This document shows positions 25,546 through 34,698 of a stretch of DNA of 64,000 bases, piece by piece. A program made the position numbers and the translations under genes. A model generated the notes under the pieces. It was not told the origin of the DNA. It saw nothing but the letters and a program-made list of their open reading frames with translations, and made no database searches. Location of the stretch: the NCBI RefSeq assembly GCF_040448675.1, contig NZ_CP159289.1, forward strand, positions 310,001-374,000, in the 5' to 3' direction. The stretch comes from Dyadobacter sp. 676. GTDB lineage: Bacteria; Bacteroidota; Bacteroidia; Cytophagales; Spirosomataceae. Position 1 is the first letter of the stretch. Each line of letters opens with the position of its first letter.

Positions 25546-26910
25546 TTGCCTCTCAAAGATTCGATCTACCGAACATGGATTGGTTTATCCGGTGACCCGT
25601 TGGTCTTTCCCTTGAATGCCCGGATATTCCACTCGGTATGCCTGATATCTATTTTCGCGCTCACCTACAATATACCATTCAACTATGCGATAGGACTGCC
25701 CAAAATTGCATTGGCTAGTCTTATCGTATTGCTGATCGCCATAGCATTATACTACGCCTCGCGGTTTAAGAACCAGGTCGGCGTCAGCACGTTGCTGGCG
25801 AATGTGGTTGGCCTGTCGTTGTTTATCGCCAACTATTTCCTGAATTCCGGCCTGCGCGGCCCCACCGATCTGTTTTTCCTGCTATTCCTGCTGCTCAGCA
25901 TCGCGATCAGCCCGGCCGGGCAGTACAAGGTATGGATTCCGGTGAATGTCATGGTGCTGATCATTCTCAATCTGACCGAATTTTACCACCCGCACCTGGT
26001 GCCCGACACTTACACGACGCGCCCGAACCGGTTCGTGGATCATATGTCGGCCTATGTAGTGGTGGCGGCGATCGCTTATTTCAGCATTCATTATATCCGG
26101 TGGAGTTACGAGCATGAAAAGATGTCCGCCATCGAAAAAGCGAAGGCCATCGAGCTGCAAAATTTCCGGATTGTGAAGCAGAACGAGGAACTCGAAAAGC
26201 TCAATGCGGAGAAGAACAAGCTTATGTCGATCGTCGCACACGACCTGCGTTCGCCCCTGGCCAGTATTCAGAACTTCCTGGAACTGCTCACGCAGCACGA
26301 ACTCGACGAGGCGCAGAAGCTCGATATTGAAAACGACCTCCTCAATTCGACCAAAAATACGCTGGCTATGCTTTCTAAACTGCTGGACTGGTCGAAATCG
26401 CAGCTGCACGGCGTTTCGGCACATATGGAGCAACTCAATTTACACGCGCTTTTCGAACCGACGCTGAATCTCGAACGCGACATCGCCGCCCGTAAGAACA
26501 TCAATCTCGCTTATTATTTTGACCCTTCCGCCAGCATTTACGCCGACAGCGACATGATGCAGCTGATCCTCCGGAACATCGTGGGCAATGCGATCAAATT
26601 CACGCCGGAAGGCGGACATATCATTGTGAAAGCGGAAGCCCGTGAAAAAAATTGTCTGATTTCCGTGAAAGACGACGGGATCGGCATGTCGGCCGGAAAG
26701 CAGGAATCGATTTTTTCACTGAATGTGGAATCGACATTCGGGACCAACAATGAAAGGGGCGTTGGCCTGGGCCTGATGCTCTGTATGGAGTTCATCAAGG
26801 CCCAGAACGGCAGAATCTGGCTGGAAAGCACCCCGGGGCAAGGCACGTGCTTCTACATTTCCATCCCGATATTTGATAAAGACAACATTCACCAGACCGA
26901 TTTACGGTGA
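25546..26910 (+). CDS. Membrane sensor histidine kinase
   Basis: A 454-residue kinase; no in-frame ATG exists near the N-terminus, so the TTG at 25546 is taken as start. Six hydrophobic helices lie between about 30 and 185 with short loops, giving a membrane-embedded sensor without a large periplasmic domain. A coiled coil (EKAKAIELQNFRIVKQNEEL) leads to HisKA with SIVAHDLRSPLASIQNFLEL (His232) and an HATPase with DDGIGMSAGKQESIF and GVGLGLMLCMEFI. No receiver gene is adjacent, so the partner is unknown. Signal unknown. It abuts the convergent gene at 26911. Confidence 0.9.
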   Translation: MPLKDSIYRTWIGLSGDPLVFPLNARIFHSVCLISIFALTYNIPFNYAIGLPKIALASLIVLLIAIALYYASRFKNQVGVSTLLANVVGLSLFIANYFLNSGLRGPTDLFFLLFLLLSIAISPAGQYKVWIPVNVMVLIILNLTEFYHPHLVPDTYTTRPNRFVDHMSAYVVVAAIAYFSIHYIRWSYEHEKMSAIEKAKAIELQNFRIVKQNEELEKLNAEKNKLMSIVAHDLRSPLASIQNFLELLTQHELDEAQKLDIENDLLNSTKNTLAMLSKLLDWSKSQLHGVSAHMEQLNLHALFEPTLNLERDIAARKNINLAYYFDPSASIYADSDMMQLILRNIVGNAIKFTPEGGHIIVKAEAREKNCLISVKDDGIGMSAGKQESIFSLNVESTFGTNNERGVGLGLMLCMEFIKAQNGRIWLESTPGQGTCFYISIPIFDKDNIHQTDLR

Positions 26911-27276
26911 TCACCCGCAACCCGGTACATCGGCCAAGTTGTAATAAATCCGTAAACCCCGCTCCTTCCCTATCCTGACATCCTCGTCCGCTCCCTTTGA
27001 TTCGCCTTCCAGCCTGAGAATCGCATCGCATTTGGACAAAAGGCGACCGGCTACCGGGTATAAAATTTCCTCGTAAGGCCCGTCGCCAGGCACTTTGGAA
27101 CCGGCTAGTTTGAGCAGTGGCAATGCAACCCACTCCCCGATCACCGGCAAATGTCCGGCGCGGAACAATCGCAAGGTCACCGATTCGAGTTTGTCGAGGT
27201 TTTTACGCATTAAAACAGGGTCGTCGTTGGTACCCGACCGGTACGGTCCGGCGACGAGAATCATCATTCCGTTCAT
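26911..27276 (-). CDS. Nucleoside 2-deoxyribosyltransferase-like protein (DUF4406 type)
   Basis: A 121-residue protein from the ATG at 27276 (MNGMMILVAGPYRSGTNDDP). The ILVAGPYR motif at the first strand, the helix DKLESVTLRLFRAGHLPVIG, and GPYEEILYPVAGRLLSKCDAI match small members of the nucleoside deoxyribosyltransferase superfamily. Glu and Asp residues around the active site exist but catalytic assignment is uncertain. The gene is divergent from a DeoR-type regulator, whose family often controls nucleoside or sugar-phosphate metabolism, so a nucleoside-salvage role is plausible. A remote in-frame start at 27315 overlaps regulatory repeats and is not preferred. Confidence 0.75.
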   Translation of the reverse strand: MNGMMILVAGPYRSGTNDDPVLMRKNLDKLESVTLRLFRAGHLPVIGEWVALPLLKLAGSKVPGDGPYEEILYPVAGRLLSKCDAILRLEGESKGADEDVRIGKERGLRIYYNLADVPGCG

Positions 27277-27309
27277 GGCTTGAAATCGTGATTTGTTTTT
27301 ATTAAAAAT

Positions 27310-27410
27310 GATCAAGTACTACTTTTGGCTAGCACAAATCAGTCATGACTAACACATCCAATCAATATTAATCACAAACAATTATTTTTGATCAAAATTA
27401 ATCAAATATA
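27310..27410. promoter_or_regulatory. Divergent regulatory region with ATCA motifs and two TAnnTTTG boxes
   Basis: Between divergent genes, the sequence holds repeated (A/G)ATCA words (GATCAA near 27310, AATCAG, CCAATCAAT, TTAATCACAA, TGATCAAAAT, TTAATCAAAT). Two -7 like boxes on the plus strand are TACTTTTG (27320-27327) and TATTTTTG (27383-27390). The second is 20 bases before the DeoR ATG. The ATCA words are candidate operators for the DeoR protein itself. Confidence 0.5.
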
Positions 27411-28163
27411 ATGAACTTCCAAGAGAGAAAGAGGAAAATTCTGGCAGCGCTCGACGAGAGAGAAAGCCTGAGCGTTTTCGAACTGGCGGAAATACTGGAA
27501 ACCTCGCCCGCCACCATCCGTCGGGACTTGGGCGACATTGCCGGAGAAGGGCTGCTTATACGCACGCACGGAGGCGCGATGAAAATGGAAAGCCCTGTGC
27601 TCACCGGCTTTTTGGAGAAAGCGGGCGTGAATAGTCCCTCGAAGGAACTGATCGCCGCGAGGGCGGCCGACTATGTGCACGACGGAGATATTATCTTCCT
27701 CGATTGCGGCAGTACAGTGTTCGGGATGTGCCGTTTCCTGAAAAAGAAAAATATCCGCGTCATTACCAACTCGCTACCCGTTCTGGCCGAACTGATCGAC
27801 GTACCTTCGATCCAGATCAACCTGATCGGCGGGGAATTGAACAAAGCCCGAAAAGCGGTGCACGGCGACAAGGCTGTCCAGCATATCAATGGTTACCATG
27901 CGCATAAAGCATTCATCGGAGTCGACGGGCTTTCGGCCGGGAACGGCCTCACCGCGCACAGCGAACACGAGTCGGGCATTACCAGTGCATTTATACGCAA
28001 TGCGGCGCAAGTGCTGCTGTTATGCGACGCTACCAAGATCGGGAAAGACAGCTATGTAAAGTTCGCCGACCTTTCGGCCATTCACACGCTGATTACCGAC
28101 TCCGACGACGCAAGGGTTGAAGCCTTGCGTGCGAAAGGACTGCATGTAGTAATCGCGGGGTGA
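27411..28163 (+). CDS. DeoR/GlpR-family transcriptional regulator
   Basis: A 250-residue repressor. The N-terminal helix-turn-helix (about 1-57) has the DeoR signature SVFELAEILETSPATIRRDL. The C-terminal sensor domain has DIIFLDCGSTVFGMCRFLK, INLIGGELNKARKAVHGDKA and VLLLCDATKIGKDSYVKFAD, the sugar-phosphate-binding pattern of the family. It probably represses itself or the neighbouring divergent gene until a phosphorylated sugar binds. The 3' end is adjacent to the convergent SDR stop, with no spare base between them. Confidence 0.92.
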   Translation: MNFQERKRKILAALDERESLSVFELAEILETSPATIRRDLGDIAGEGLLIRTHGGAMKMESPVLTGFLEKAGVNSPSKELIAARAADYVHDGDIIFLDCGSTVFGMCRFLKKKNIRVITNSLPVLAELIDVPSIQINLIGGELNKARKAVHGDKAVQHINGYHAHKAFIGVDGLSAGNGLTAHSEHESGITSAFIRNAAQVLLLCDATKIGKDSYVKFADLSAIHTLITDSDDARVEALRAKGLHVVIAG

Positions 28164-28905
28164 TCAGACGAGCACCGGCTCCGCCGTCGGTAACGAGGAT
28201 CTGGCCTGTAACGAAAGGCTGTTTCATCAGGTAAAGGTACGTTTGCGCAAGCTGCCCGGCTTCGCCCACATGGCGCACAGGCAATGTGCCGGCAATCTGG
28301 TCGTAAAATGCATCGCGTTCCGTTTCCTCCATGGCCGACCAAAGGCTCGTGCGGACTACGCCCGGAGAAACGAGGTTAACACGTACGGGCGCCAGTTCCA
28401 CTGCCATAGCCCTCGTAAAGCCCTCCATAGCCGCACAAATACTGGCACCAACGGACCAGCCCGCGTTCGGACGTGCGCTCGCGATCCCGCCCGTGAGCAC
28501 GATCGAGCCACCCGCATTCACCCGTGGCGCGGCGTACTTAACCGCCGTGAATGCCCCCCAGTAACGCAAGTTGAAAAAAGCACGGGCCTTCCCAACCTCG
28601 GTTTCGGCGATGCTTCCAAGCAGCAGATTTTCCCCTGCCGTGAAAACGAGGTGATCGAATGTGCCGATTTCTTCAAACAGCCGCTTGACCGACGCCTCGT
28701 CGGAAAGATCGGCCTGCATTCCAAAACCGTTGCCCTGTAATTCCAATACGGCATTCTGCACCCGCGCCGCGTTGCTCGATACCACGATCACGTGCGCACC
28801 TTCCGCCGCTGCCGCTTTGGCGGTGGCCAGCCCCAGTCCCGAGCTACCGCCGAGGATCACTACTTTTTTGCTTTCGAGAGAGAAATTCGAATTTAACGTA
28901 TCCAT
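28164..28905 (-). CDS. SDR-family oxidoreductase, atypical catalytic residues; frame broken at 28177-28178
   Basis: Starts at the ATG at 28905 (MDTLNSNFSLESKKVVILGG) with the Rossmann motif GGSSGLG at 19-25 and NADP-type surroundings. Read as given, the C-terminus runs on past TDGGAGARLI over the DeoR gene. With one base removed in the GG at 28177-28178 it ends TDGGAVLV, the usual SDR tail, at a stop directly abutting the DeoR stop, and is 246 residues long. The catalytic Tyr-x-x-x-Lys is not visible; its position reads SVGASICAAMEGFTRAMAVE. This places it among atypical SDRs for which activity is unproven. The Crp/Fnr gene upstream is co-oriented. Confidence 0.85.
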
Positions 28906-28979
28906 TGTTCTGAATGTTTTGACCCTGCAAACTTCGCCTGTGGGTTGCCCAAAACACTTAACAAATGGTAAAAACGCAC

Positions 28980-29552
28980 TCAGCGCAGATTTTTCCGTAT
29001 CCGGCTGAGCGATTGCGGGGTAATGCCCAGGTAAGAAGCCACATCCGAAAGCGGCACACGCGTGGCAATGTCCGACTGGCGGATCAGAAACTGCTGGTAC
29101 CGTGCAGCCGAATCCTGTCCCAGATATGCATTCCGGATCTGTATCTTTTCCAGCAAAGTCTGGTTGGTAATGGTCTCGATCATCGCCTTCAGATATGGCA
29201 TGCGGACGTAGAGTGAAAACAGATCGGCTTTCGTAATACTCAAAACTTGCGTATGACAAGCCGCGCAGATACTTTCATGTGCGGTTACATGGTTATTGAA
29301 GCTGTTTAAAATAGTACAGAACTGGTTTTCCTTCAAAAAGTAATGCGTTACCTCATTGCCCTTCTCGTTGGTAACCATAATGCGCAGCACGCCATTCAAT
29401 ACAAAAAACATTTCCTGGCATACCCCTCCGCCTTTGAACAACACGTCCCCTTCCCTGAAATCGCGCAGTCGGAATGCATTCAGGATCGTTTCCTGGTCAT
29501 CCGGCGGAATCGCTTTGGTCAGCTGGAGAAACGCAATCAGTCGCTGGGGCAT
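28980..29552 (-). CDS. Crp/Fnr-family transcriptional regulator
   Basis: A 190-residue regulator; the start at 29552 (MPQRLIAFLQLTKAIPPDDQ) is chosen over one 27 bases upstream. The cNMP-binding-like beta roll spans about 20-115 (FREGDVLFKGGGVCQEMFFV, LNGVLRIMVTNEKGNEVTHY) and the winged helix is at the end (VPLSDVASYLGITPQSLSRI). It resembles the Bacteroidota Crp regulators that usually lie next to SDR or flavoprotein genes they control; here the SDR follows 74 bases downstream on the same strand. Effector unknown. Confidence 0.88.
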   Translation of the reverse strand: MPQRLIAFLQLTKAIPPDDQETILNAFRLRDFREGDVLFKGGGVCQEMFFVLNGVLRIMVTNEKGNEVTHYFLKENQFCTILNSFNNHVTAHESICAACHTQVLSITKADLFSLYVRMPYLKAMIETITNQTLLEKIQIRNAYLGQDSAARYQQFLIRQSDIATRVPLSDVASYLGITPQSLSRIRKNLR

Positions 29553-29599
29553 GATTTTACTTTTTGAAATACCATTCAAATATAACCCAATAACAAATA

Positions 29600-29632
29600 A
29601 AAGCCCCGTGCTTTTTTAAGGCACAGGGCTTT
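29600..29632 (-). terminator. Intrinsic terminator after the second SusC/SusD pair
   Basis: AAAGCCCCGTGC and GCACAGGGCTTT pair with one mismatch around a short A/T-rich loop. On the minus strand the stem is followed by a T-rich stretch, so it should terminate the SusC/SusD transcript that ends at 29651. Confidence 0.75.
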
Positions 29633-29650
29633 GTAATAGTCGGTTCAGTT

Positions 29651-31192
29651 TTAATAACCTTCGTTCTGATACATCTTCTCCGGGTTCAGCTTTGTTTCGT
29701 CGAACGGGATGGGATAGTACCGGTCCTTCTTACCGAAGTTGCTGAGCTTCGCGATACCGAAGTTCTCCTGTTTCTTGCTTTTGAAGTAAGCCACCAGTTC
29801 GTCGGTAGTGAAAAAGCGCAGCAAATCGAACCAGCGGTGGTTTTCGAATGCAAGTTCCACCCGGCGCTCGTGCAGGATGGCGAGTTTCAATGTGGGATAA
29901 TTAGCTGCGTAAGCGGCATTGGCTTTGGAAACAGCGTATTTGGGCAAACCTGCACGCTCGCGCACCTGATCCAGGAAGCCGATAGCGGCCGTCTCGTCGC
30001 CCAGCTGCATGTTCACTTCCGCGAGCATCAGGATCACGTCGGCATAGCGGATCAGTATCCAGTCGTTGCCGCCGTAGCCATTGGTAGTCGCGGCAGCGCT
30101 GGCATCGCGGTATTTGGTGATAAAATAATCCTTCACGATGGGATCGTTGGCATATTTGATGGAGAATTCCTTCCGTACATCCCCTTCTTCATAATCCTGC
30201 ACGAGGTCGGGCGTAACATTCCCGCCCGAGCCCGACGACGCGAACAACGAGTTGATCGTTTCGCCTTTGGCCTGATTGTTGCGGGCGATCGACGACGAAA
30301 AGTTGATGTCGCCCTGCTTGTTCACTACCTGGAATATGATTTCGCCGTTCGTCGACTTTTTGTTCACATCGAACACATCCGCGTAAGGAATTTCCTTCAA
30401 TGTGCCGAACGGGCGCAGGTTGTACGACGCCATGAGGTATTTCTTCGCCTCGTTCAGGTTGGCGGTGCGGTTAGCAGGGTCCAGAGTGCCCGCCATAGTC
30501 AGGTAAACCTGCCCCAGCAATGCGTTGGCGGCATTTTTGGTAACCTTTCCCTTGGTGTTGGCTGTCTGGTTGTCCGGTAATGTGGAAGCCAATGCATCTT
30601 TCAAATCCTGCACGATCTGCGCATAAACCACGTCCTGCTTCTCGCGGTACGTCGCCGCGGTTACTTCGTCGGTGCTGAGGAGTTCCTTCGTTACCAGAGG
30701 CACATCGCCCCATTTGCGCACGAGGTGAAAGTAGGTCAGTGCCCGGATAAACTTCGCCTCGGCCTTGTATTGCTCTTTCAGGTTATTGTCCGAAAAAGTC
30801 ACGCGTTCGACGCCTGCAAGCACCTGGTTGCAGCGGGTTACCATCTGGTAGAGCGTCAGCCAGTGCGTTTTCAGGTAGGTATTGCTTGGAAGGAGCGAAA
30901 AATCGTTGAACTGGAACGGCTCGCCGGCATTCGACTGGTTGTCGTTCCGGCCGGTATTGTCCGAACGTTCTTCGCTGTACAAGCCGCTGTTCTCGCCGAT
31001 GCCGTTACCGTCGCGGAGCGAATGATAAATGCCGTTTACGGCCAAAGCAACGTCGTCGGGCGTGCGGTAAAATGTCGGGGCCGACACCGCGTTGGGGTTT
31101 TCCTGGTCGAGAAAGTCGTTGGAACAGCCTGCCAGCGCCACGAGCCCGAAGGCTGAAAATAGGGTATTGAAAATATATTTACGCTTGATCAT
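29651..31192 (-). CDS. SusD/RagB-family nutrient-binding outer-membrane lipoprotein
   Basis: A 513-residue surface lipoprotein, with leader MIKRKYIFNTLFSAFGLVAL, then AGC lipobox at about 21-23. Family landmarks: DFLDQENPNAVSAPTFYRTP at the mature N-terminus, KAEAKFIRALTYFHLVRKWG and NANALLGQ-like TPR repeats in the middle, YADVILMLAEVNMQLGD, and HERRVELAFENHRWFDLLRF near the C-terminus. It follows its SusC partner by 11 bases and precedes a strong terminator, so it closes the operon. Ligand unknown. Confidence 0.95.
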   Translation of the reverse strand: MIKRKYIFNTLFSAFGLVALAGCSNDFLDQENPNAVSAPTFYRTPDDVALAVNGIYHSLRDGNGIGENSGLYSEERSDNTGRNDNQSNAGEPFQFNDFSLLPSNTYLKTHWLTLYQMVTRCNQVLAGVERVTFSDNNLKEQYKAEAKFIRALTYFHLVRKWGDVPLVTKELLSTDEVTAATYREKQDVVYAQIVQDLKDALASTLPDNQTANTKGKVTKNAANALLGQVYLTMAGTLDPANRTANLNEAKKYLMASYNLRPFGTLKEIPYADVFDVNKKSTNGEIIFQVVNKQGDINFSSSIARNNQAKGETINSLFASSGSGGNVTPDLVQDYEEGDVRKEFSIKYANDPIVKDYFITKYRDASAAATTNGYGGNDWILIRYADVILMLAEVNMQLGDETAAIGFLDQVRERAGLPKYAVSKANAAYAANYPTLKLAILHERRVELAFENHRWFDLLRFFTTDELVAYFKSKKQENFGIAKLSNFGKKDRYYPIPFDETKLNPEKMYQNEGY

Positions 31193-31203
31193 CTCTCTGC
31201 TGC

Positions 31204-34200
31204 TTAAAATGTAATACGGGCACCGATGTTATAGGCACGCACGAGCGGATATTTTCCGTAATCGACGCCCGGTGTAAGGTTAGCGCCGTTGTTGTAATCC
31301 ACTTCGGGGTTGTAACCCAGGTATTTGGTTAAAGTGAAAGCATTGTCCACGCCCACATACACACGCAACGCGCTGATGGCGTTGTTGGTAAGGTTGCCGA
31401 TGCCGGTCATGTTATAACCGAGCGTCAGGTTCGTGCATCTCAGGAATGAGCCGTCCTGCAAGTAGAAGGTCGACAAGCGCGTGCTGTTGCTTTGCGTTCC
31501 CCCGCGCGATGCACGGTACACGTGGCCGTCGCCTGGTTGCGATTCCGAGCGGTAACGGTTCACCACTTTTTTGTACTGGTTACCCGAGCCTTCCATGTTA
31601 TACAGGTAGTAGTCCTGGCCGTCGAGCACCTTGTTGCCATAGCTTCCGTTGAACGAAGAGCTCAAATCGAAGTTCTTGTAGCTCGCGGTGATTACGAAGC
31701 CGTAAGTGAATTTCGCGTGCGGCGAGCCGATCACCCGCTTGTCGGCGTCGTTGACCACGCCATCGTTATTCACGTCTTCAAAATACAGATCGCCCGGGCG
31801 GAGCGGATTCGTGGAAGCCGTCGAACGGGCAGGCCCTTTGATCTGATAGCCGGCAGGAAACGACTGTGTGGAAGCATTATAAACCGCATTATCCGCCGCC
31901 AGGTTTTCCATATCCGACTCGCGCACCATTCCCTTCACTTTGAACCCGTAAAACATACCGATCGGCTGGCCTTCCTGCGTAATATGCGTGAGGTACGAGC
32001 GCTCCGCACCACTGGTAATAATCGTGCTCGCGCCACCCATGTCGAGCACCTTGTTGCGGTTCACGGAAATATTGCCCGCTATATTCAGGTCGAAATCCTG
32101 TGTCGAAATCACGCGGGCATCCACTTGCAGGTCGATTCCCTTGTTCTGCACCTTCGAATTTCTGAGGTTTGTCAAAATCGTCGAAGCACCCGAGATCGCC
32201 GACAACGGCTGATTAAACAACAGGTTGAAAGAGCGGCTGATATAATAGTTCGCCATGATCGACAGCCGGTCGTTGAACAAACCGAGATCGGCGCCGAAGT
32301 TGTATTGGGAAGTCGACTCCCAGCCCAGGTTCAGATCTTTGATACCCGTTGCCCACATGGCGGTGTTTACCGAACCAGTTCCAAAGACCACCCCACCCGG
32401 TGTCGCCATGGTTTGCAGGAAGTTGTAATCCCCGATGTTGTTGTTGCCGCTCAATCCCCAGCTTGCACGCAATTTCAGTGTCGACTTGTCACCCAACGCA
32501 TCCTTGTAGAACGGCTCGCTTGAAATGTTCCAGCCGGCGGATACCGACGGGAAGTTACCCCAGCGATTGTTCGGTCCGAAGCGCGAGGAGCCGTCGGTCC
32601 GGAATGTGGCGGTGAGGTAGTATTTGCCGTCGTAGTTATAAGCCGCACGGGCCAGGTAAGAAAGCAATGTCCAGTTCACCTTGCCCGTAGCGCTGTTCAT
32701 CGAAAAATTCGACGCGTCGGCGCCCTTCCCGGTGATTTCCTCGATGCGGTCGTTCGAAAAGCCGCGTGCCGTCACGGCGATCACGTCTTTGTTGTTTTCC
32801 TGCGCAGTGTAACCGATCAATCCGTCGATGCTGTGTTTGCCAAGCTGTTTTTTGTAGTTCAATGTAAACTCGGCCAGCTTGTCCATTTGCTGGGTAGTCT
32901 GGGCTACTGCGTTGGCCGCCGCTATCGCTTGCGGCGATCCCGGCGGGTTGGCGCCGCTGCTCAGGCTGGTCGGCGAATAATACTCGTATTTTTCGCCGTA
33001 TGTCTGCAATCCGAGGTTAACCTTGAAGTTCAGGTCGGGAATGATCTCGTAGGTAGCAAACCCGCTGAACGTCCCGCGTTGTCCCTTACGGTTGATATGC
33101 GTTTCGGTCGCAAGCGCCACCGGGTTTTCGATCGACTGATAGCCGTAAGCCGAACTCAATGCGGCCGCTTCGTTTTTCGCGAGCGTCCCGTCCTCATTAT
33201 ACGCCTTGAAAATCGGCATGTAAATCAATGCACCGAGAATAGGGCCCTGGTTGAAACGGCCTTCCTGCACCTCGCGGTTGCTATTGTAGGTAAATGCGAG
33301 GTTTGCCCCTACTTTCAGTTTCTTGTTAACATCGGCGTCCAGGTTTGTCCGGAAATTGGTCCGGTGTTGTCCGGTGCTCAGGATTATCCCCTGCTGATTG
33401 AGCTGCCCGCCGCTGATTGCGTAGCGCAAACCATTCTTGCCGCCCGAAAACGAAATATTATGGCGGTGTACCGGCGCATTCCGGTAAAGCTCGTCCTGCC
33501 AGTCGGTATTGTATTTGGGGGTGATTAGTTTCTGGTTCGCGAAATCGTAGAGATCCGTGGGAATACTGACGGAGCCGGCATTTCCTACGTTTTTGATACG
33601 GGTCGCGTTGTCGTCGGAATACATGCCGTCGTTCCACGCTTTTCCTGCATTCACCATCAAATCGCGGTAGCTTGCATTGCGACCGTCGATCACTAGCTGA
33701 CCGAATTCAGAGGCGTTCAGCAAATCTACTTTTTTATTTAGCTGGTGCACACCGAACTGGTATTCATATTCCAGCCGGCCTTTGCCTTCCCTACCTCTCT
33801 TGGTGGTGATCAGCACCACACCGCCTGCCGCACGCGAACCGTAAATGGCAGCCGAGGCCGCATCTTTGAGAATGTCGATCGATTCGATATCGTTCGGGTT
33901 GATGAAAACGTCGTTACCGGCCGGATAACCGTCGATCACATACAACGGGTCCGAACTTGCGTTAACCGAGCCTACGCCACGCACGCGGATCTTCGTGCCT
34001 ACATAGGGCGCGCCGCTCACCTGCGAGATCTGCACCCCGGCCACTTTACCTACCAATGCCTGTCCGACAGTCGGGGTGGTCAGGTTCAGTTCTTTCGCTT
34101 TCACGCTGGAAATAGCGCCGGTAAGGTCGCTTTTGCGCATGGTCGAATATCCTACTGCCACAAATTCATTGAGCATCATCGCATCCTGCTTCAGCGTAAC

Positions 34201-34530
34201 GGACAGCGGCCCGTTACCCGAAACGGTCACCTCCTGGGCGATGAAGCCCAAAAATGAGAATACGAGCGTCGAACCGGGCGCGGTTTCGAGCGAGAACGTA
34301 CCCGCAGCGTCCGTAATGGTACCTCTGTTGGTACCTTTTTCTAAAACCGTCACACCCAGCAACGGCTGGCCGGTTTCGTCCACCACTTTACCCGTCACTG
34401 TCCACGCGCGGGTCGGCCTTTCCATCATCATCCGGCCTTTTTTACCGGAAGCCACTGCATGCCTGCCCGGACTGAAAACCAGGATACCTGTCATTACCAA
34501 CGGAACAATTGGCAGTATCAGTTTCTTCAT
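31204..34530 (-). CDS. SusC-type TonB-dependent outer-membrane transporter
   Basis: An intact transporter of 1108 residues; the ATG at 34530 (MKKLILPIVPLVMTGILVFS) is preferred over an in-frame start at 34569. After the leader come a carboxypeptidase-regulatory-like domain (VTGKVVDETGQPLLGVTVLE, 44-115) and the plug with IRVRGVGSVNASSDPLYVID and NPNDIESIDILKDAASAAIY. A 22-strand barrel follows, with the last strand YNIGARITF. There is no STN domain and no sigma/anti-sigma pair beside it, so regulation differs from the first locus. A TACTTTTG box lies about 87 bases before the start. The gene encoded upstream (34699-35571) could belong to the same unit. Confidence 0.95.
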   Translation of the reverse strand: MKKLILPIVPLVMTGILVFSPGRHAVASGKKGRMMMERPTRAWTVTGKVVDETGQPLLGVTVLEKGTNRGTITDAAGTFSLETAPGSTLVFSFLGFIAQEVTVSGNGPLSVTLKQDAMMLNEFVAVGYSTMRKSDLTGAISSVKAKELNLTTPTVGQALVGKVAGVQISQVSGAPYVGTKIRVRGVGSVNASSDPLYVIDGYPAGNDVFINPNDIESIDILKDAASAAIYGSRAAGGVVLITTKRGREGKGRLEYEYQFGVHQLNKKVDLLNASEFGQLVIDGRNASYRDLMVNAGKAWNDGMYSDDNATRIKNVGNAGSVSIPTDLYDFANQKLITPKYNTDWQDELYRNAPVHRHNISFSGGKNGLRYAISGGQLNQQGIILSTGQHRTNFRTNLDADVNKKLKVGANLAFTYNSNREVQEGRFNQGPILGALIYMPIFKAYNEDGTLAKNEAAALSSAYGYQSIENPVALATETHINRKGQRGTFSGFATYEIIPDLNFKVNLGLQTYGEKYEYYSPTSLSSGANPPGSPQAIAAANAVAQTTQQMDKLAEFTLNYKKQLGKHSIDGLIGYTAQENNKDVIAVTARGFSNDRIEEITGKGADASNFSMNSATGKVNWTLLSYLARAAYNYDGKYYLTATFRTDGSSRFGPNNRWGNFPSVSAGWNISSEPFYKDALGDKSTLKLRASWGLSGNNNIGDYNFLQTMATPGGVVFGTGSVNTAMWATGIKDLNLGWESTSQYNFGADLGLFNDRLSIMANYYISRSFNLLFNQPLSAISGASTILTNLRNSKVQNKGIDLQVDARVISTQDFDLNIAGNISVNRNKVLDMGGASTIITSGAERSYLTHITQEGQPIGMFYGFKVKGMVRESDMENLAADNAVYNASTQSFPAGYQIKGPARSTASTNPLRPGDLYFEDVNNDGVVNDADKRVIGSPHAKFTYGFVITASYKNFDLSSSFNGSYGNKVLDGQDYYLYNMEGSGNQYKKVVNRYRSESQPGDGHVYRASRGGTQSNSTRLSTFYLQDGSFLRCTNLTLGYNMTGIGNLTNNAISALRVYVGVDNAFTLTKYLGYNPEVDYNNGANLTPGVDYGKYPLVRAYNIGARITF

Positions 34531-34616
34531 AATAGTTTTAAAAAATTTAACAAAAACAAGAAAACACACAGCGACTCATTTGCAAGCCATTATACTTTGT
34601 GTTGAAAAATCGACCG

Positions 34617-34624
34617 CAAAAGTA
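34617..34624 (-). promoter_or_regulatory. Putative -7 box, TACTTTTG (minus strand)
   Basis: On the minus strand TACTTTTG matches TAnnTTTG and lies 86 bases upstream of the SusC start at 34530, in an otherwise AT-rich 168-base gap. Confidence 0.5.
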
Positions 34625-34698
34625 TTTTTAGACTATTAAGTGAATCGAATGTGGTTGTTATGAAAATGTAAAATTTTCAGGAACTATAAAGAAACCGG

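Noticed and set aside
28093-28163. C-terminal tail of the SDR overlapping the DeoR gene
   Set aside because: The tail is caused by an apparent one-base excess at 28177-28178; the corrected frame stops with the usual SDR ending next to the DeoR stop.
31492-32523. A 343-codon plus-strand open frame
   Set aside because: Antisense to an intact SusC gene; no start signal and no domain character.
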